NCBI RefSeq assembly: GCF_008370325.1
Contig: NZ_VNIP01000009.1
Coordinates: forward strand, 124,001-188,000
Direction: 5' to 3'
DNA from: Martinezella tropici
GTDB taxonomy: Bacteria; Pseudomonadota; Alphaproteobacteria; Rhizobiales; Rhizobiaceae
Length of the DNA stretch: 64,000 bases
The notes under the pieces were generated by a model. The model made no database searches, was not told the DNA's origin, and saw only the letters and a list, made by a program, of their open reading frames with translations. Position 1 is the first letter of the stretch. Each line of letters starts with the position of its first letter. The position numbers were made by a program, and so were the translations under genes. Shown here piece after piece: positions 40,849 to 49,967 of this stretch.

Positions 40849-41577
40849 ATGCGCGTCGTCGTCACCCGCCCCCAGCATTCGGGTGAACGCACCATGCGGC
40901 GGCTGGCGCAGATGGGACACGAGGCCTTCCTGCTGCCGCTCGCGGAACCCGTGCATCATGTCGCAGAAGCAGGGCGTGCGCTTCGGAGTACGCAGGGCGC
41001 CATCGCCGTCACCAGTGCCGAAGCAATCCGAGCGCTTGCAACATTAGATGCGGACCTGGCGCCGCATTTAGGTCGCCACCTCTTTACTGTAGGAAAGGCG
41101 ACAGCCAAGGAGGCGGCTGATCTCGGATTCAGCAGTATCAGCATATCCGAAGGTGGTGGCACCGAGCTTGCCACCTTGATATCAAGCCATCCGACCGATC
41201 TGAATAGTGGCCCTCTCCTCTATCTCGCCGGCTTTCCGCGTGCCGCCGGATTCGAAGCCGGATTGACGGAGCTGCGTCTGCCGTTCGTCACCCTGGAATG
41301 CTATCGGATGCGGGATATTGTTCCCGACAATGCCGTTCTTCGCCGGCTTTTCACAGGCGCCCGGGCGGATGCCGTGCTGCTTTACTCCCATCAAACGGCG
41401 CAGCGCTTTTTCGGCCTACCCTTCGTCCAGGAAAATCCCGAAGCCTTCGCCGAAACGCGATTCCTCTGCCTGAGCGAGGCGATCGCCGAAGCTGTTCCGG
41501 CGCGGATGCATTCCCAGACCGACATCGCCGACATGCCGAACGAAGACCGGCTTCTGTCGCTCCTGATCCAGGCGTAA
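40849..41577 (+). CDS. hemD: Uroporphyrinogen-III synthase
   Basis: Closes and inverts ring D of hydroxymethylbilane. The product is 242 residues, and the sequence is poorly conserved as usual for HemD, but RVVVTRPQHSGERTMRRLAQ, AVTSAEAIRAL, LFTVGKATAKEAADLGF and ADAVLLYSHQTAQRF in order match the two-domain fold. It starts 6 bp after hemC, which fixes the assignment. Confidence 0.9.
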   Translation: MRVVVTRPQHSGERTMRRLAQMGHEAFLLPLAEPVHHVAEAGRALRSTQGAIAVTSAEAIRALATLDADLAPHLGRHLFTVGKATAKEAADLGFSSISISEGGGTELATLISSHPTDLNSGPLLYLAGFPRAAGFEAGLTELRLPFVTLECYRMRDIVPDNAVLRRLFTGARADAVLLYSHQTAQRFFGLPFVQENPEAFAETRFLCLSEAIAEAVPARMHSQTDIADMPNEDRLLSLLIQA

Positions 41578-41657
41578 CGCCGCAATTTTGATCTAAGGCC
41601 TTTCCATAATCGTCTTGTCTGTCTAACTTCGTTGCAGCGCATGATAAAGAGGACCTC

Positions 41658-42923
41658 ATGGTATCGCGAAAACCGCCTAACCATTCGAAGCCCAACGACG
41701 AACCGGTCACGATCGACCTGGAAGCCGAAAAAACAGCGCAGGACGCAGCTCCCGAAGACGTGACGGAGCGCAGTCATGATGAACTTGGCTCCTCCTCCGC
41801 CAATGAAGTGGAAATGCCGCTCGAAACGGACAAGGAGCCGCTTCCCGAGGAACCGCAGGAGTCGGTCTTCGCTTCTACCCCGGAAGAACGGCAAACCACG
41901 ACACAGCAGGCAGAGCCTGAGCTTCCTCATGCTGGGCAGCCACAGCAGCCGCCGCGCGAAGGCTCGACCTCGGGCCTCATCGCGGCCGGCATTGTCGGCG
42001 GCTTGATCGCCCTCGTCTGCGCCGGCGCATTGCAATATGCCGGTCTTCTGCCTGGCGGCCGCGCCGCCAAAGACAATTCCGCCGATATAGCCGCATTGAA
42101 TGCCGAGATCGACGGGCTCAAGCAGAGCATCGCCAATCTCGCCGCCGCGCCGGCGGCCAAACCCGACGAGGCGCTTGCGGCCCGCGTCGCAGCGCTTGAG
42201 ACGCGCGCGGCCAACGGCACGCCTGCGGGCGGATCGGGCGAGGCTGCAAGCACGGCATTCGATCAGAATATCGCCTCGCTGACCGGCGAAGTCGAGCAGC
42301 TGAAGGCGGATCTCAGCAAGGCGACCCAGAGCCAGGCTACTTCCGATGCCGAAGTCAGCAAGCGTCTCGACGACGCCGAAAAGAAACTGAGCGGACCGAG
42401 CCAGGAAAGCGCCGTTGCCCGCGCCATTGCCGCAGCTGCCTTGAAGGCGGCGATCGACCGCGGCGGCCCCTTCCAGCCTGAGCTTGACACCTTCGCCAAT
42501 GTCGCGCCGGACGATCCAGCCGTTGCCGATCTCAAGAACTTCGCCCAGACCGGCGTTCCCTCCCGCGCCGACCTGATCCGTCAGGTCTCCGATGTTGCAA
42601 CCGCAATCGTCGCAACGGCACAGACCGACGATCCGAACCAGAGCTGGAGCAGCCGCCTGATGTCGGGCGCCAAGTCGCTGGTGCAGGTCCGACCCGTCGG
42701 CAACGTGCCCGGCGACAGCATCGATGCCATCGCCGCCCGCTTCGAGGACAAGGTTAGGAACGGTGATCTGCCGGGCGCGGTGACCGAGTGGAACAGCCTG
42801 CCCGATGCCGCCAAATCGGCTTCGGCCGCCTTCAAGCAATCGCTGGAGGCCCGCATCCGAGTCGAGGATCTGGTGAGCGACGCCCTGTCGAAGGCAATCG
42901 CCAATACCGGGAAACAGAATTAG
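41658..42923 (+). CDS. Mitofilin (Mic60)-family inner-membrane protein
   Basis: Product of 421 residues: an acidic, disordered N-terminus (1-100), one membrane span (about 106-130, GLIAAGIVGGLIALVCAGAL), an alanine-rich coiled coil (about 140-260), then a conserved C-terminal domain (RADLIRQVSDVATAIVATA, IEDLVSDAL-like RVEDLVSDALSKAI) corresponding to the mitofilin signature. Alphaproteobacterial Mic60 is known to be encoded with haem genes and to bend membrane. The stop codon is the first part of a palindromic repeat. It lies between hemD and hemY. Confidence 0.85.
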   Translation: MVSRKPPNHSKPNDEPVTIDLEAEKTAQDAAPEDVTERSHDELGSSSANEVEMPLETDKEPLPEEPQESVFASTPEERQTTTQQAEPELPHAGQPQQPPREGSTSGLIAAGIVGGLIALVCAGALQYAGLLPGGRAAKDNSADIAALNAEIDGLKQSIANLAAAPAAKPDEALAARVAALETRAANGTPAGGSGEAASTAFDQNIASLTGEVEQLKADLSKATQSQATSDAEVSKRLDDAEKKLSGPSQESAVARAIAAAALKAAIDRGGPFQPELDTFANVAPDDPAVADLKNFAQTGVPSRADLIRQVSDVATAIVATAQTDDPNQSWSSRLMSGAKSLVQVRPVGNVPGDSIDAIAARFEDKVRNGDLPGAVTEWNSLPDAAKSASAAFKQSLEARIRVEDLVSDALSKAIANTGKQN

Positions 42924-43034
42924 AGCATGATGCTGAAAAGTGTTAGGGGATTTCGAACGACATCATGCTCTACCTATTTGATTTTAGAGCGGATTCAGAT
43001 TTTAGATCGTTTCGATCTAAAATCAGCCGGCTCT
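42922..43034. repeat. Two-palindrome dispersed repeat between mitofilin gene and hemY
   Basis: Two palindromes in a row. The first has arms AGAGCATGATG (42922-42932) and CATCATGCTCT (42961-42971). The second (42986-43034) has outer arms AGAGC/GCTCT and a perfect 12-bp inner stem, GATTTTAGATCG and CGATCTAAAATC, around TTT. The layout and ~110-bp size fit the RIME1 class of Rhizobium intergenic mosaic elements. It overlaps the mitofilin stop and ends 17 bp before the hemY ATG. Confidence 0.75.
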
Positions 43035-43051
43035 AATGACGGAGCGCAGCA

Positions 43052-44659
43052 ATGATCAGACTGCTTATCTTCGCCATTCTCGTCCTGGCTCTCGGCTATG
43101 GTTTTTCGTGGCTCGCGGATCGTCCCGGCGATCTGTCACTGGTTTGGGGAGGCCAGCTTTACCAGACCAAGCTGATCGTCGCCGCCGCGATCCTGATTGC
43201 GCTCGTCGCGGCCGTCATGATCCTCTGGTGGTTCGTGCGGTTGATCTGGACCTCGCCTCACTCGGTTACCCGCTATTTCCGCGCCCGCAAGCGGGATCGC
43301 GGCTATCAGGCGCTGTCGACGGGCCTGATTGCAGCCGGCGCCGGCAATGCCTTGCTCGCCCGGAAAATGGCGGCTCGCACCCGCGGCCTCATCCGCGCCG
43401 ATCAGGAGCCGCTCATCAATCTGCTCGAAGCCCAGGCCGCCTTGATCGAAGGCAAGCATGACGAGGCTCGCCAGAAATTCGAGCAGATGGCCAATGATCC
43501 CGAAACGCGCGAACTCGGGCTGCGCGGTCTCTATCTCGAAGCCAAGCGCCTCGGCGCACATGAGGCGGCGCGACAATATGCCGAGAAGGCGGCCGACCAG
43601 GCTCCCTATCTGCCCTGGGCAGCACAGGCGACGCTGGAATATCGCAGCCAGGCCGGCCGCTGGGATGATGCCATCAAGCTGCTGGACCAGCAGAAGGTCG
43701 CCCATGTCGTCGACAAGACGACGGCCAATCGTCAACGCGCCGTACTGCTGACGGCCCGCGCCGACGACAGGCTGGAGAGCGATCCGGCCGGCGCGCGCGA
43801 CGATGCGCTGGCGGCACTGAAGCTCGTGGACGATTTCGTGCCCGCAGCGTTGATCGCGGCCAAGGCGCTCTTCCGAGAAGACAAGGTGCGCAAGGCCGCC
43901 TCCATGCTCGAGCAGGTCTGGAAGGCGCATCCGCATCCCGAGATCGGCAGGGCCTACGTGCGCGCCCGCAGCGGCGATTCCGTCACCGACCGCCTGAAGC
44001 GCGCCGAACGGCTGGAAGCCATCCGACCCAACAATGTCGAAGCCCTGCTGCTGACCGCAAAGGCGGCGATGGACGCCGGCGATTTCGGCAAGGCCCGCGC
44101 CAAGGCCGAAGCCGCCGCGCGGATCGATGCGCGCGAAGGCGCCTTCCTGCTCCTCGCCGACATCGAGGAGGCCGAAACCGGCGACCAGGGCCGCGTCCGG
44201 CACTGGATGGCGCAGGCATTGCGCGCGCCGCGCGATCCGGCCTGGGTCGCCGACGGTTTCGTCTCGGACAAATGGCTGCCGCTGTCTCCGGTCACGGGCC
44301 GTCTCGACGCCTTCGAGTGGAAGGCGCCCTTCGGCCAGATCGAAGGCCCGGTGGAAGAGGGTTCGACCGTTTCGGTCGATGCGGCGCTGAAATCGCTGCC
44401 GCCGGTGCGCGCGGCCGGGACCGCAACCTCGGCGGAGAAGCCAAGTTCACCGAAAGTTGCATCGCCGGCGCGCGATACTTATGTCATGGAATTGGAGCCC
44501 GCCGCGCCGAAGCCCGCGCCGAGTGCACCCGGAGCAGCGCCGCAGCCGGCGCAGCAGGATGCGGAACCTCGGCCTTTCTTCGGCGGCGCGCCGGACGATC
44601 CGGGCGTCAAGGATCGCAAACTTGAACCGGAACCCAAGACACGGCTCAAGTTGTTCTAG
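43052..44659 (+). CDS. hemY: HemY-type membrane protein with TPR repeats
   Basis: Product of 535 residues. Two membrane segments (about 3-19 and 41-66), then a long TPR-rich cytoplasmic or periplasmic part (EGKHDEARQKFEQMA, YAEKAADQAPYLPWAAQATLE), and a Pro/Ala-rich, probably disordered tail from about 455. This is the HemY_N protein of haem operons, not protoporphyrinogen oxidase, which some organisms also call HemY. GGAG lies 7 bases before the ATG. It is flanked on both sides by dispersed palindromic repeats. Confidence 0.9.
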   Translation: MIRLLIFAILVLALGYGFSWLADRPGDLSLVWGGQLYQTKLIVAAAILIALVAAVMILWWFVRLIWTSPHSVTRYFRARKRDRGYQALSTGLIAAGAGNALLARKMAARTRGLIRADQEPLINLLEAQAALIEGKHDEARQKFEQMANDPETRELGLRGLYLEAKRLGAHEAARQYAEKAADQAPYLPWAAQATLEYRSQAGRWDDAIKLLDQQKVAHVVDKTTANRQRAVLLTARADDRLESDPAGARDDALAALKLVDDFVPAALIAAKALFREDKVRKAASMLEQVWKAHPHPEIGRAYVRARSGDSVTDRLKRAERLEAIRPNNVEALLLTAKAAMDAGDFGKARAKAEAAARIDAREGAFLLLADIEEAETGDQGRVRHWMAQALRAPRDPAWVADGFVSDKWLPLSPVTGRLDAFEWKAPFGQIEGPVEEGSTVSVDAALKSLPPVRAAGTATSAEKPSSPKVASPARDTYVMELEPAAPKPAPSAPGAAPQPAQQDAEPRPFFGGAPDDPGVKDRKLEPEPKTRLKLF

Positions 44660-44760
44660 AGCAATTCCAGGAAAAGTGCGTAGCGGTTTTCCGTCCGGAA
44701 TTGCGTAAAACAAAGGGATAGAGCATTTCCGCGATTCGAAGAAAAGCGGAATTGCGTGAA
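44658..44760. repeat. Dispersed palindromic repeat after hemY
   Basis: Starting within the hemY stop codon, AGAGCAATTCCAGGAAAA is followed by TTTTCCGTCCGGAATTGCG (inverted arms ATTCC/GGAAT and GGAAAA/TTTTCC), then a second unit AGAGCATTTCCGC ... GCGGAATTGCG. This is a different sequence from the 42922 element but of the same rhizobial intergenic-repeat type. The hairpins could also end the hem transcript. Confidence 0.65.
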
Positions 44761-44823
44761 GACAAAACGAAGGGGCATGGTGACCCAAGCATCTTGCTCG
44801 GCTGGCTTTGAGAATGGAAACGC

Positions 44824-45309
44824 ATGTTCGAACGCTTTCAGGAATTTCTTCATAACCTGACCCAAGACCATCCCAGATCCGGTTTTGCACCCGACGACCC
44901 GCGTGTCGCGGTGGCGGCTCTCTGTATCCAAGTGATGGAGGCGGACGGCAAGATCGAGAACAGCGAGAAGAAAAGGCTGCGCAAGCTCCTGAAGGAGCAA
45001 TATGGTCTCGACGGCCGCCAGCTCGACGCACTGATCGCCGCCGGCGAGGAAGCCGAAAGCGAGGCGGTCGATTACTATCGCTTCACCTCGGATCTGAAGC
45101 GCCATCTCGACGGCACCCAGCGGCTGGAATTGCTCGGCATCCTCTGGGATATCGTCTACGCCGATGGCGAGCGCAGCGAGATGGAAGACCACGCGATCTG
45201 GCGCATCGCCGACCTCATGGGCATTTCCGACCGCGAGCGCATCATGAAGCGCCAGGAAGCAGCCGCACGCGCACCCGGTTCCAGGGTGGAGACAGGCAAT
45301 GATGATTGA
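44824..45309 (+). CDS. TerB-like protein
   Basis: Product of 161 residues, all helical. Two acidic motifs typical of the TerB/DjlA-type metal-binding domain are visible: QVMEADGKIENSEKKRL (about 38-54) and IVYADGERSEMEDHAIWRI (about 108-126). Despite the family name there are no other tellurite genes here. It overlaps the next gene by 11 bp, which suggests coupling with the glutamine amidotransferase. Confidence 0.87.
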   Translation: MFERFQEFLHNLTQDHPRSGFAPDDPRVAVAALCIQVMEADGKIENSEKKRLRKLLKEQYGLDGRQLDALIAAGEEAESEAVDYYRFTSDLKRHLDGTQRLELLGILWDIVYADGERSEMEDHAIWRIADLMGISDRERIMKRQEAAARAPGSRVETGNDD

Positions 45310-46027
45310 AGCGCCGAGGAACGCCGGCCGCCCGATATTGATCGTCCTGCATCAGGAGCGCTCCAGCCCCGGCCGCGTGGGCCAGATGCTGCTGGAGAAA
45401 GGCTACGATCTCGATATCCGCCGCCCGGTCCTCGGCGATACCTTGCCTTCCACACTTGAGGCCCATGCCGGCGCCGTGGTCTTCGGCGGCCCGATGAGCG
45501 CCAACGACCCGGACGACTTCATCAGGACCGAGACCGACTGGCTGAAGGTTCCCCTCAAGGAGAACCGGCCCTATCTCGGCATCTGCCTTGGCGCGCAGCT
45601 GCTCGCCCGCCATCTCGGCGCCAAGGTAAAGGCCCGCGACGACGGCAAGACCGAGATCGGCTGGTATGCTCTGCAGCCGACGGAAAAGGGCCGGCTGCTG
45701 ATGCACTGGCCGCAGATGGTCTATCATTTCCACCGCGAAGGCTTCGAGCTGCCGCATGGCGCCGATCTTCTGGCGACGGCCGAGACCTATCCCAACCAGG
45801 CCTATCGCTATGGTGCCAATGCCTGGGGTCTGCAGTTCCATGCCGAGCTCACCCGCGCCATGATGCAGCGTTGGGTCGTCCACGGCGAACATCGCTTCTG
45901 CATGCCCAACGCCCAGCAGGGCCGCGAGCATCTGGAAGGCCGCATGATCTTCGACGCGGCCCTCAAAGCCTGGCTGTCGGAATTCCTCGATCTCGTCTTC
46001 GAGGGCAAGCAGGCAATGGCCGCCTAA
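45299..46027 (+). CDS. Class I glutamine amidotransferase domain protein
   Basis: Product of 242 residues with a stand-alone GATase fold: nucleophile cysteine in YLGICLGAQLLARHLGA and the His-Glu pair in GLQFHAELTRAMM. Early GGPMSANDPDDF is also characteristic. Related proteins are annotated as GMP-synthase-like, but no synthetase domain is present, so the substrate is unknown. Two tandem ATGs (45299, 45302) are both possible. Its stop shares bases with the stop of the convergent gene. Confidence 0.88.
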   Translation: MMIEAPRNAGRPILIVLHQERSSPGRVGQMLLEKGYDLDIRRPVLGDTLPSTLEAHAGAVVFGGPMSANDPDDFIRTETDWLKVPLKENRPYLGICLGAQLLARHLGAKVKARDDGKTEIGWYALQPTEKGRLLMHWPQMVYHFHREGFELPHGADLLATAETYPNQAYRYGANAWGLQFHAELTRAMMQRWVVHGEHRFCMPNAQQGREHLEGRMIFDAALKAWLSEFLDLVFEGKQAMAA

Positions 46028-46653
46028 AGGCCCTCGCCTGACGAAAGCACACGATCGAATTCATCGATCGCGCCGCGGATCGCTTTCGCATATTGCTTCA
46101 GCTTTTCCGCATCACTCATGAGAATATCCCTCACGCCTCTCGGGATTTCGAGTTGGACTCCGGCCTGCCTCCTGCCGCGATTGCAGATATTGGCGGCAGA
46201 AGCTCCCGCAAGCGCCTCCCCTTTCACTCTCGCGGCCGCCGCAAAGCCATTGAGCCGCAATGCCCTGACGATCCCGTCGCGAAGCGATGTGTCGAGACCG
46301 CCGATCCAACTCGTCAGCGGATCATCCCGATCCGTGCGCCCATGAACGGCGACGACGATCGGCGAATTGGCCACCAAGCCGTTTGCTATCGGTTCATCGA
46401 AATTTTCGGAGGTGACGTGCAGCTCATGATGGAGCCTCGCCGCATCGAGCCCTTCGAAACGATAAAGGGAGAGCCTCTCATCCGCGATCGCCAGCGCTAT
46501 CTCGGATGTGGCAAGCTCGATGAAGCCGCCATGGGGAGCGATGACGGCGACATTCGATGATCGATCCTCGATATGGATGCGATAGTCGACGCCATCGGTT
46601 TCATGCTCGCGAAGCGCCGAAAACGAAGTGTACCGATCCGGCTTCCTTGTCAT
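46024..46653 (-). CDS. Poly-gamma-glutamate hydrolase family protein
   Basis: Product of 209 residues resembling phage-type gamma-PGA hydrolases (Gamma_PGA_hydro, DUF867): YTSFSALREHETDGVDYRI, VIAPHGGFIELATSEIALAI with the metal-binding histidine and glutamate, LHHELHVTSENFDEP, and IVVAVHGRTDRDD. No signal peptide is seen. Start 46653 has AAGGA 8 bases upstream; the open frame extends to 47154 but overlaps the MFS gene and is not coding. It lies 11 bp downstream of the MFS transporter gene. Confidence 0.8.
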   Translation of the reverse strand: MTRKPDRYTSFSALREHETDGVDYRIHIEDRSSNVAVIAPHGGFIELATSEIALAIADERLSLYRFEGLDAARLHHELHVTSENFDEPIANGLVANSPIVVAVHGRTDRDDPLTSWIGGLDTSLRDGIVRALRLNGFAAAARVKGEALAGASAANICNRGRRQAGVQLEIPRGVRDILMSDAEKLKQYAKAIRGAIDEFDRVLSSGEGL

Positions 46654-46664
46654 CGCGCAATCCT

Positions 46665-47921
46665 TCAAGCCGGCTGTGGCTCGTTCTCGCGGTCGGGCGC
46701 GTTGAGGCTGTCGATCCGGCGCAGCTGCGGGAAACCTGTGGCCCAGAGGATGGCGACGCTCAACGTGCCAAGTCCTCCGATGACAACGGCGGGGATCGCG
46801 CCGAAATAATGCGCCATGGTGCCGGCGCGGAATTCGCCAAGCTCGTTCGACGCACCGACGAAGACCATGTTGACGGCATTGACGCGGCCGCGCACGTGAT
46901 CCGGCGTCCAGAGCATGATCAGCGTTTCGCGGACATAGACAGAGATCAGGTCGGATGCGCCCATGATGGCGAGAGCCGTTATTGACAGCCACGGCGTATG
47001 AGAGATGCCGAAGATCAGGGTTCCAACACCGAACATGGCGACGCCGGCAAACATGCAGATACCGGCACGATTGCGGATAGGATAGGTTGCCAGGAAAAGG
47101 CCCATGGCGATCGCGCCAAAGCTTGGCGCTGCGCGCAGCATGCCGAGACCCCATGGCCCGAGCGTCAGGATATCGCGCGCGTAGATAGGCATCAGCGCGA
47201 CCGCGCCGCCGAGCAGCACTGCGAAAAGATCGAGCGAGACCGCACCGAGCACCACTTTTTCCGACCAGATGAAACGGAAACCGGCGAGCATTTCATTGAG
47301 GCTTCGCCGCTCATGCGCGATGCGCTGTTGCGGCTTCGGGATCAGGAAGGTCAGCACCGAGCCGGCCGCAAAGAAAAGCACGGCCACCAAATAGGCGACG
47401 TTGGCACCGACGCCGTAAAGCAGGCCGCCGGCAACGGGGCCGAGGATGGCGGCCGCATCCCATGACATCGAGTTCCAGGTGATGGCGTTCGTCAGGTTTT
47501 CAGGCGGGATCAGATTGGGCGCCAGCGACTGCATGGCCGGCGTCATGAAGGCGCGTTCTATGCCGAAGACCGTGAGGATCAGAAATACCGGCAGCGGCGC
47601 GAAGGTGCCCGATACGGTCAGGAACAGCAGGGCAGCCGCACAGAGGGTGCCAACGAAAATGCAGATCGCGGAAATCCGCCGCCTATTGTAGCGGTCCGCA
47701 GCCGTGCCCGTCACCAGGATCAGCAGCAGCGACGGCAGGAACTGCACGAGGCCGATCAGACCGAGATAGATCGGTTGGCCGGTGTGCTCATACATCTGCC
47801 AGCCGACGGATACGCTGACGACCTGCGTGGCAAAAGCCGTCAAAAACCGCGCGAAGAAGAAATAAGTATAGGCAACGTGCCTGAAGGCGGCAAACCGGTC
47901 TCCGCTGGCAGCGAACGACAT
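46665..47921 (-). CDS. MFS transporter (EntS-like, MFS_3)
   Basis: Inner-membrane secondary transporter of 418 residues with about twelve hydrophobic segments and the loop motif GTAADRYNRRRI after the second helix. Closest in form to the EntS/MFS_3 group of drug or siderophore exporters, but no siderophore genes are nearby. It precedes the gamma-PGA hydrolase-like gene on the same strand. Confidence 0.9.
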   Translation of the reverse strand: MSFAASGDRFAAFRHVAYTYFFFARFLTAFATQVVSVSVGWQMYEHTGQPIYLGLIGLVQFLPSLLLILVTGTAADRYNRRRISAICIFVGTLCAAALLFLTVSGTFAPLPVFLILTVFGIERAFMTPAMQSLAPNLIPPENLTNAITWNSMSWDAAAILGPVAGGLLYGVGANVAYLVAVLFFAAGSVLTFLIPKPQQRIAHERRSLNEMLAGFRFIWSEKVVLGAVSLDLFAVLLGGAVALMPIYARDILTLGPWGLGMLRAAPSFGAIAMGLFLATYPIRNRAGICMFAGVAMFGVGTLIFGISHTPWLSITALAIMGASDLISVYVRETLIMLWTPDHVRGRVNAVNMVFVGASNELGEFRAGTMAHYFGAIPAVVIGGLGTLSVAILWATGFPQLRRIDSLNAPDRENEPQPA

Positions 47922-48058
47922 GGGACGAGACTTTCCGACGCGGCGGCGAGCGAGACGCCAGCCTTTTTAAACATGATTCAACATGCTTCGGAGCATGGGA
48001 CTTGCCCGTTTAGTCGCCAATGTCTACATGTCTGTCAACCGCGAATTTGGAGACGGAC

Positions 48059-48352
48059 ATGCTCGCCTTATTTCAAACCATTGATCTGGCTTTGAATCTT
48101 TATACCTGGATATTGATCGCCAGCGCCATCTTTTCCTGGCTCCATGCATTCAACGTCATCAATTCGAGCAATCAGTTCGTCAATTCCGTCGGCAACTTCC
48201 TCTATGCTGTCACCGAGCCGGCCCTGCGCCCGATCCGCCGCATCCTGCCGGATCTCGGCGGCATCGACATCTCGCCGGTCATCCTGCTGCTGATCATCTT
48301 CTTCATCCGCTCGCTGATGTGGAATTCGATCGTCCCCCTGTTCCTGCGGTGA
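48059..48352 (+). CDS. YggT family membrane protein
   Basis: Product of 97 residues with two membrane segments joined by [36 protein letters not shown], the YggT signature. Start 48059 has GGAG 7 bases upstream. The family is linked to osmotic response and cell division in some bacteria but its role is unclear. It overlaps the DUF167 gene by 4 bp (GTGA), a widespread gene pair. Confidence 0.92.
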   Translation: MLALFQTIDLALNLYTWILIASAIFSWLHAFNVINSSNQFVNSVGNFLYAVTEPALRPIRRILPDLGGIDISPVILLLIIFFIRSLMWNSIVPLFLR

Positions 48353-48666
48353 ACAAGCCCTGGCAGGCCTTTCCCGATCACGTCAGGCTTTCCGTGCGGC
48401 TTACGCCCAATGGCGGGCGCGATGCGATCGATGGGCTGGAAGCCGGCAGCGACGGCGAATGCTATCTGAAGGCGCGCGTCTCGGTCGCGCCGGAAAAGGG
48501 CAAGGCCAACAAGGCACTGATCGTGCTGCTTTCAAAAAGCCTCGGCATTCCAAAATCTTCGCTTACCCTCATCAGCGGCGACACGGCGCGCAAAAAAATC
48601 CTCCGGATCGAGGGCGAACCGGAGGATTTGATAGGAAGGCTTTGCGCCGTAACCGAAGGCCGCTGA
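48349..48666 (+). CDS. DUF167 (YggU) family protein
   Basis: Product of 105 residues: [46 protein letters not shown] and [14 protein letters not shown] form the compact DUF167 fold. GTG 48349 overlaps the yggT stop as GTGA, so it is translationally coupled; the longer frame from 48319 would overlap yggT by 34 bp. Function unknown. Confidence 0.9.
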   Translation: MNKPWQAFPDHVRLSVRLTPNGGRDAIDGLEAGSDGECYLKARVSVAPEKGKANKALIVLLSKSLGIPKSSLTLISGDTARKKILRIEGEPEDLIGRLCAVTEGR

Positions 48667-49203
48667 TCAGGCCTTGGTGTTCTTGGCGCGTTCGATCGCT
48701 TCGAGAATGAGCTCGCCGGCTTCCTTCGAGCCCTTCCAGCCGAAGATCTTGACCCATTTGCCGGGCTCGAGATCCTTGTAGTGCTCGAAGAAATGCTCGA
48801 TCTGCTTCACCGTGATCTCGGGCAGGTCGGTATATTCCTTGACCTTGTCATAGCGCATCGTCAGCTTCGGCGACGGAACAGCGATGATCTTCTCGTCCTT
48901 GCCGGAATTATCTTCCATCATCAGCACGCCGATCGGGCGGACATTGATGACGCAGCCCGGCACCAGCGGGCGAGTGTTGGCGATCAGCACGTCGATCGGG
49001 TCGCCGTCATCGGAGAGCGTGTGAGGGACGAAGCCGTAATTGCCCGGATAGGTCATCGGCGTATAGAGGAAACGGTCGACGACGAGCGTGCCGGCTTCCT
49101 TGTCCATTTCATACTTGATCGGATGGCCGCCGACCGGCACTTCAACGATGACGTTGATATCTTCGGGCGGGTTCTTGCCAATGGAAATCGCGTCGATACG
49201 CAT
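48667..49203 (-). CDS. ppa: Inorganic pyrophosphatase
   Basis: Hydrolyses pyrophosphate released by biosynthesis. Product of 178 residues, family [42 protein letters not shown] with the Mg-binding aspartates, and [23 protein letters not shown]. Its stop abuts that of the convergent DUF167 gene with no spacer. Single gene. Confidence 0.98.
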   Translation of the reverse strand: MRIDAISIGKNPPEDINVIVEVPVGGHPIKYEMDKEAGTLVVDRFLYTPMTYPGNYGFVPHTLSDDGDPIDVLIANTRPLVPGCVINVRPIGVLMMEDNSGKDEKIIAVPSPKLTMRYDKVKEYTDLPEITVKQIEHFFEHYKDLEPGKWVKIFGWKGSKEAGELILEAIERAKNTKA

Positions 49204-49305
49204 GCTTCTCCCCTAATAAGGATGGTTGCCGCCAGCCAAATAATAGGAATCATGCCGCAACGCAACAACGCATCGGGAAACTGGCGGATTTACTGCGTAA
49301 TTTAA

Positions 49306-49352
49306 AGCGCCACAGCGACCTTTTGCGCGTCATATATGTGACGCATGGCGCT
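49306..49352 (-). terminator. Nested hairpin downstream of the GNAT gene
   Basis: AGCGCCA (49306-49312) pairs with TGGCGCT (49346-49352), enclosing a second inverted repeat GCGTCA-TATATG-TGACGC (49327-49344). On the minus strand it follows the GNAT stop by 11 bp and is followed by TTTAAATT. Probable terminator or 3'-end structure; the inner palindrome alone could be a protein site. Confidence 0.45.
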
Positions 49353-49363
49353 GTAGGTGCCGC

Positions 49364-49870
49364 TCAGGGCCAGACGAAACCGATCTTGCGAAGCTGCCTG
49401 TGATCGAACGTCTCGATGCCCTCGCAGAAATCAGCGCCGCCCTGCCCGCGATAGAAGCGGTAGGCATTTTCATTTTCCTCGAGGCACCAGACAACCAGCC
49501 CCTTGCAGCCGAGCGACTTCAACAGCCGGCGCGCCTCGCCGAAAAGCATGCGCCCCAGGCCAAGCCCCTGATATTGCGGGCGCAGGTAGAGTTCGTAGAT
49601 TTCGCCTTCCTGCGGCAGCGCGCGGGCACGGTTGAGGCCGAGCGTCGCATAGCCTGCGATCTCGCCGGCAACGTCCAGAACCAGGAGCGTTGCCGGACCG
49701 CTGGTCGCCTTGCGCCACCAGTTTTCGCCGCGACGCTCGATCATCTGGCCGAGGGCGCGATGTGGAATGATGCCGGCATAGGTGTACTGCCACGACTGGC
49801 GGTGCACCTCCGAAATGGCCCGGGCATCATGGGGTTCTGCCCGCCGAACATCGATCGACAACGTCTTCAT
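49364..49870 (-). CDS. GNAT family N-acetyltransferase
   Basis: Product of 168 residues: VRRAEPHDARAISEVHRQSW at the start and the acetyl-CoA loop LYLRPQYQGLGLGRMLFGEA, then VVWCLEENENAYRFYRGQGG. The substrate is unknown. Single gene with a CtrA-type box about 100 bp upstream. Confidence 0.9.
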   Translation of the reverse strand: MKTLSIDVRRAEPHDARAISEVHRQSWQYTYAGIIPHRALGQMIERRGENWWRKATSGPATLLVLDVAGEIAGYATLGLNRARALPQEGEIYELYLRPQYQGLGLGRMLFGEARRLLKSLGCKGLVVWCLEENENAYRFYRGQGGADFCEGIETFDHRQLRKIGFVWP

Positions 49871-49967
49871 AACGTCTACTCTGGTCTTACCTACGCGAAT
49901 TAACCATCCTCATTCATAAAGATGGCGAACTTGCCCACAGGCTTTATCCGTGGATCATTAACAAAAA

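Noticed and set aside
46654..47154. N-terminal extension of the gamma-PGA hydrolase-like frame
   Set aside because: It overlaps the MFS transporter in another frame, is low-complexity Arg/His-rich, and a good start with ribosome site exists at 46653.
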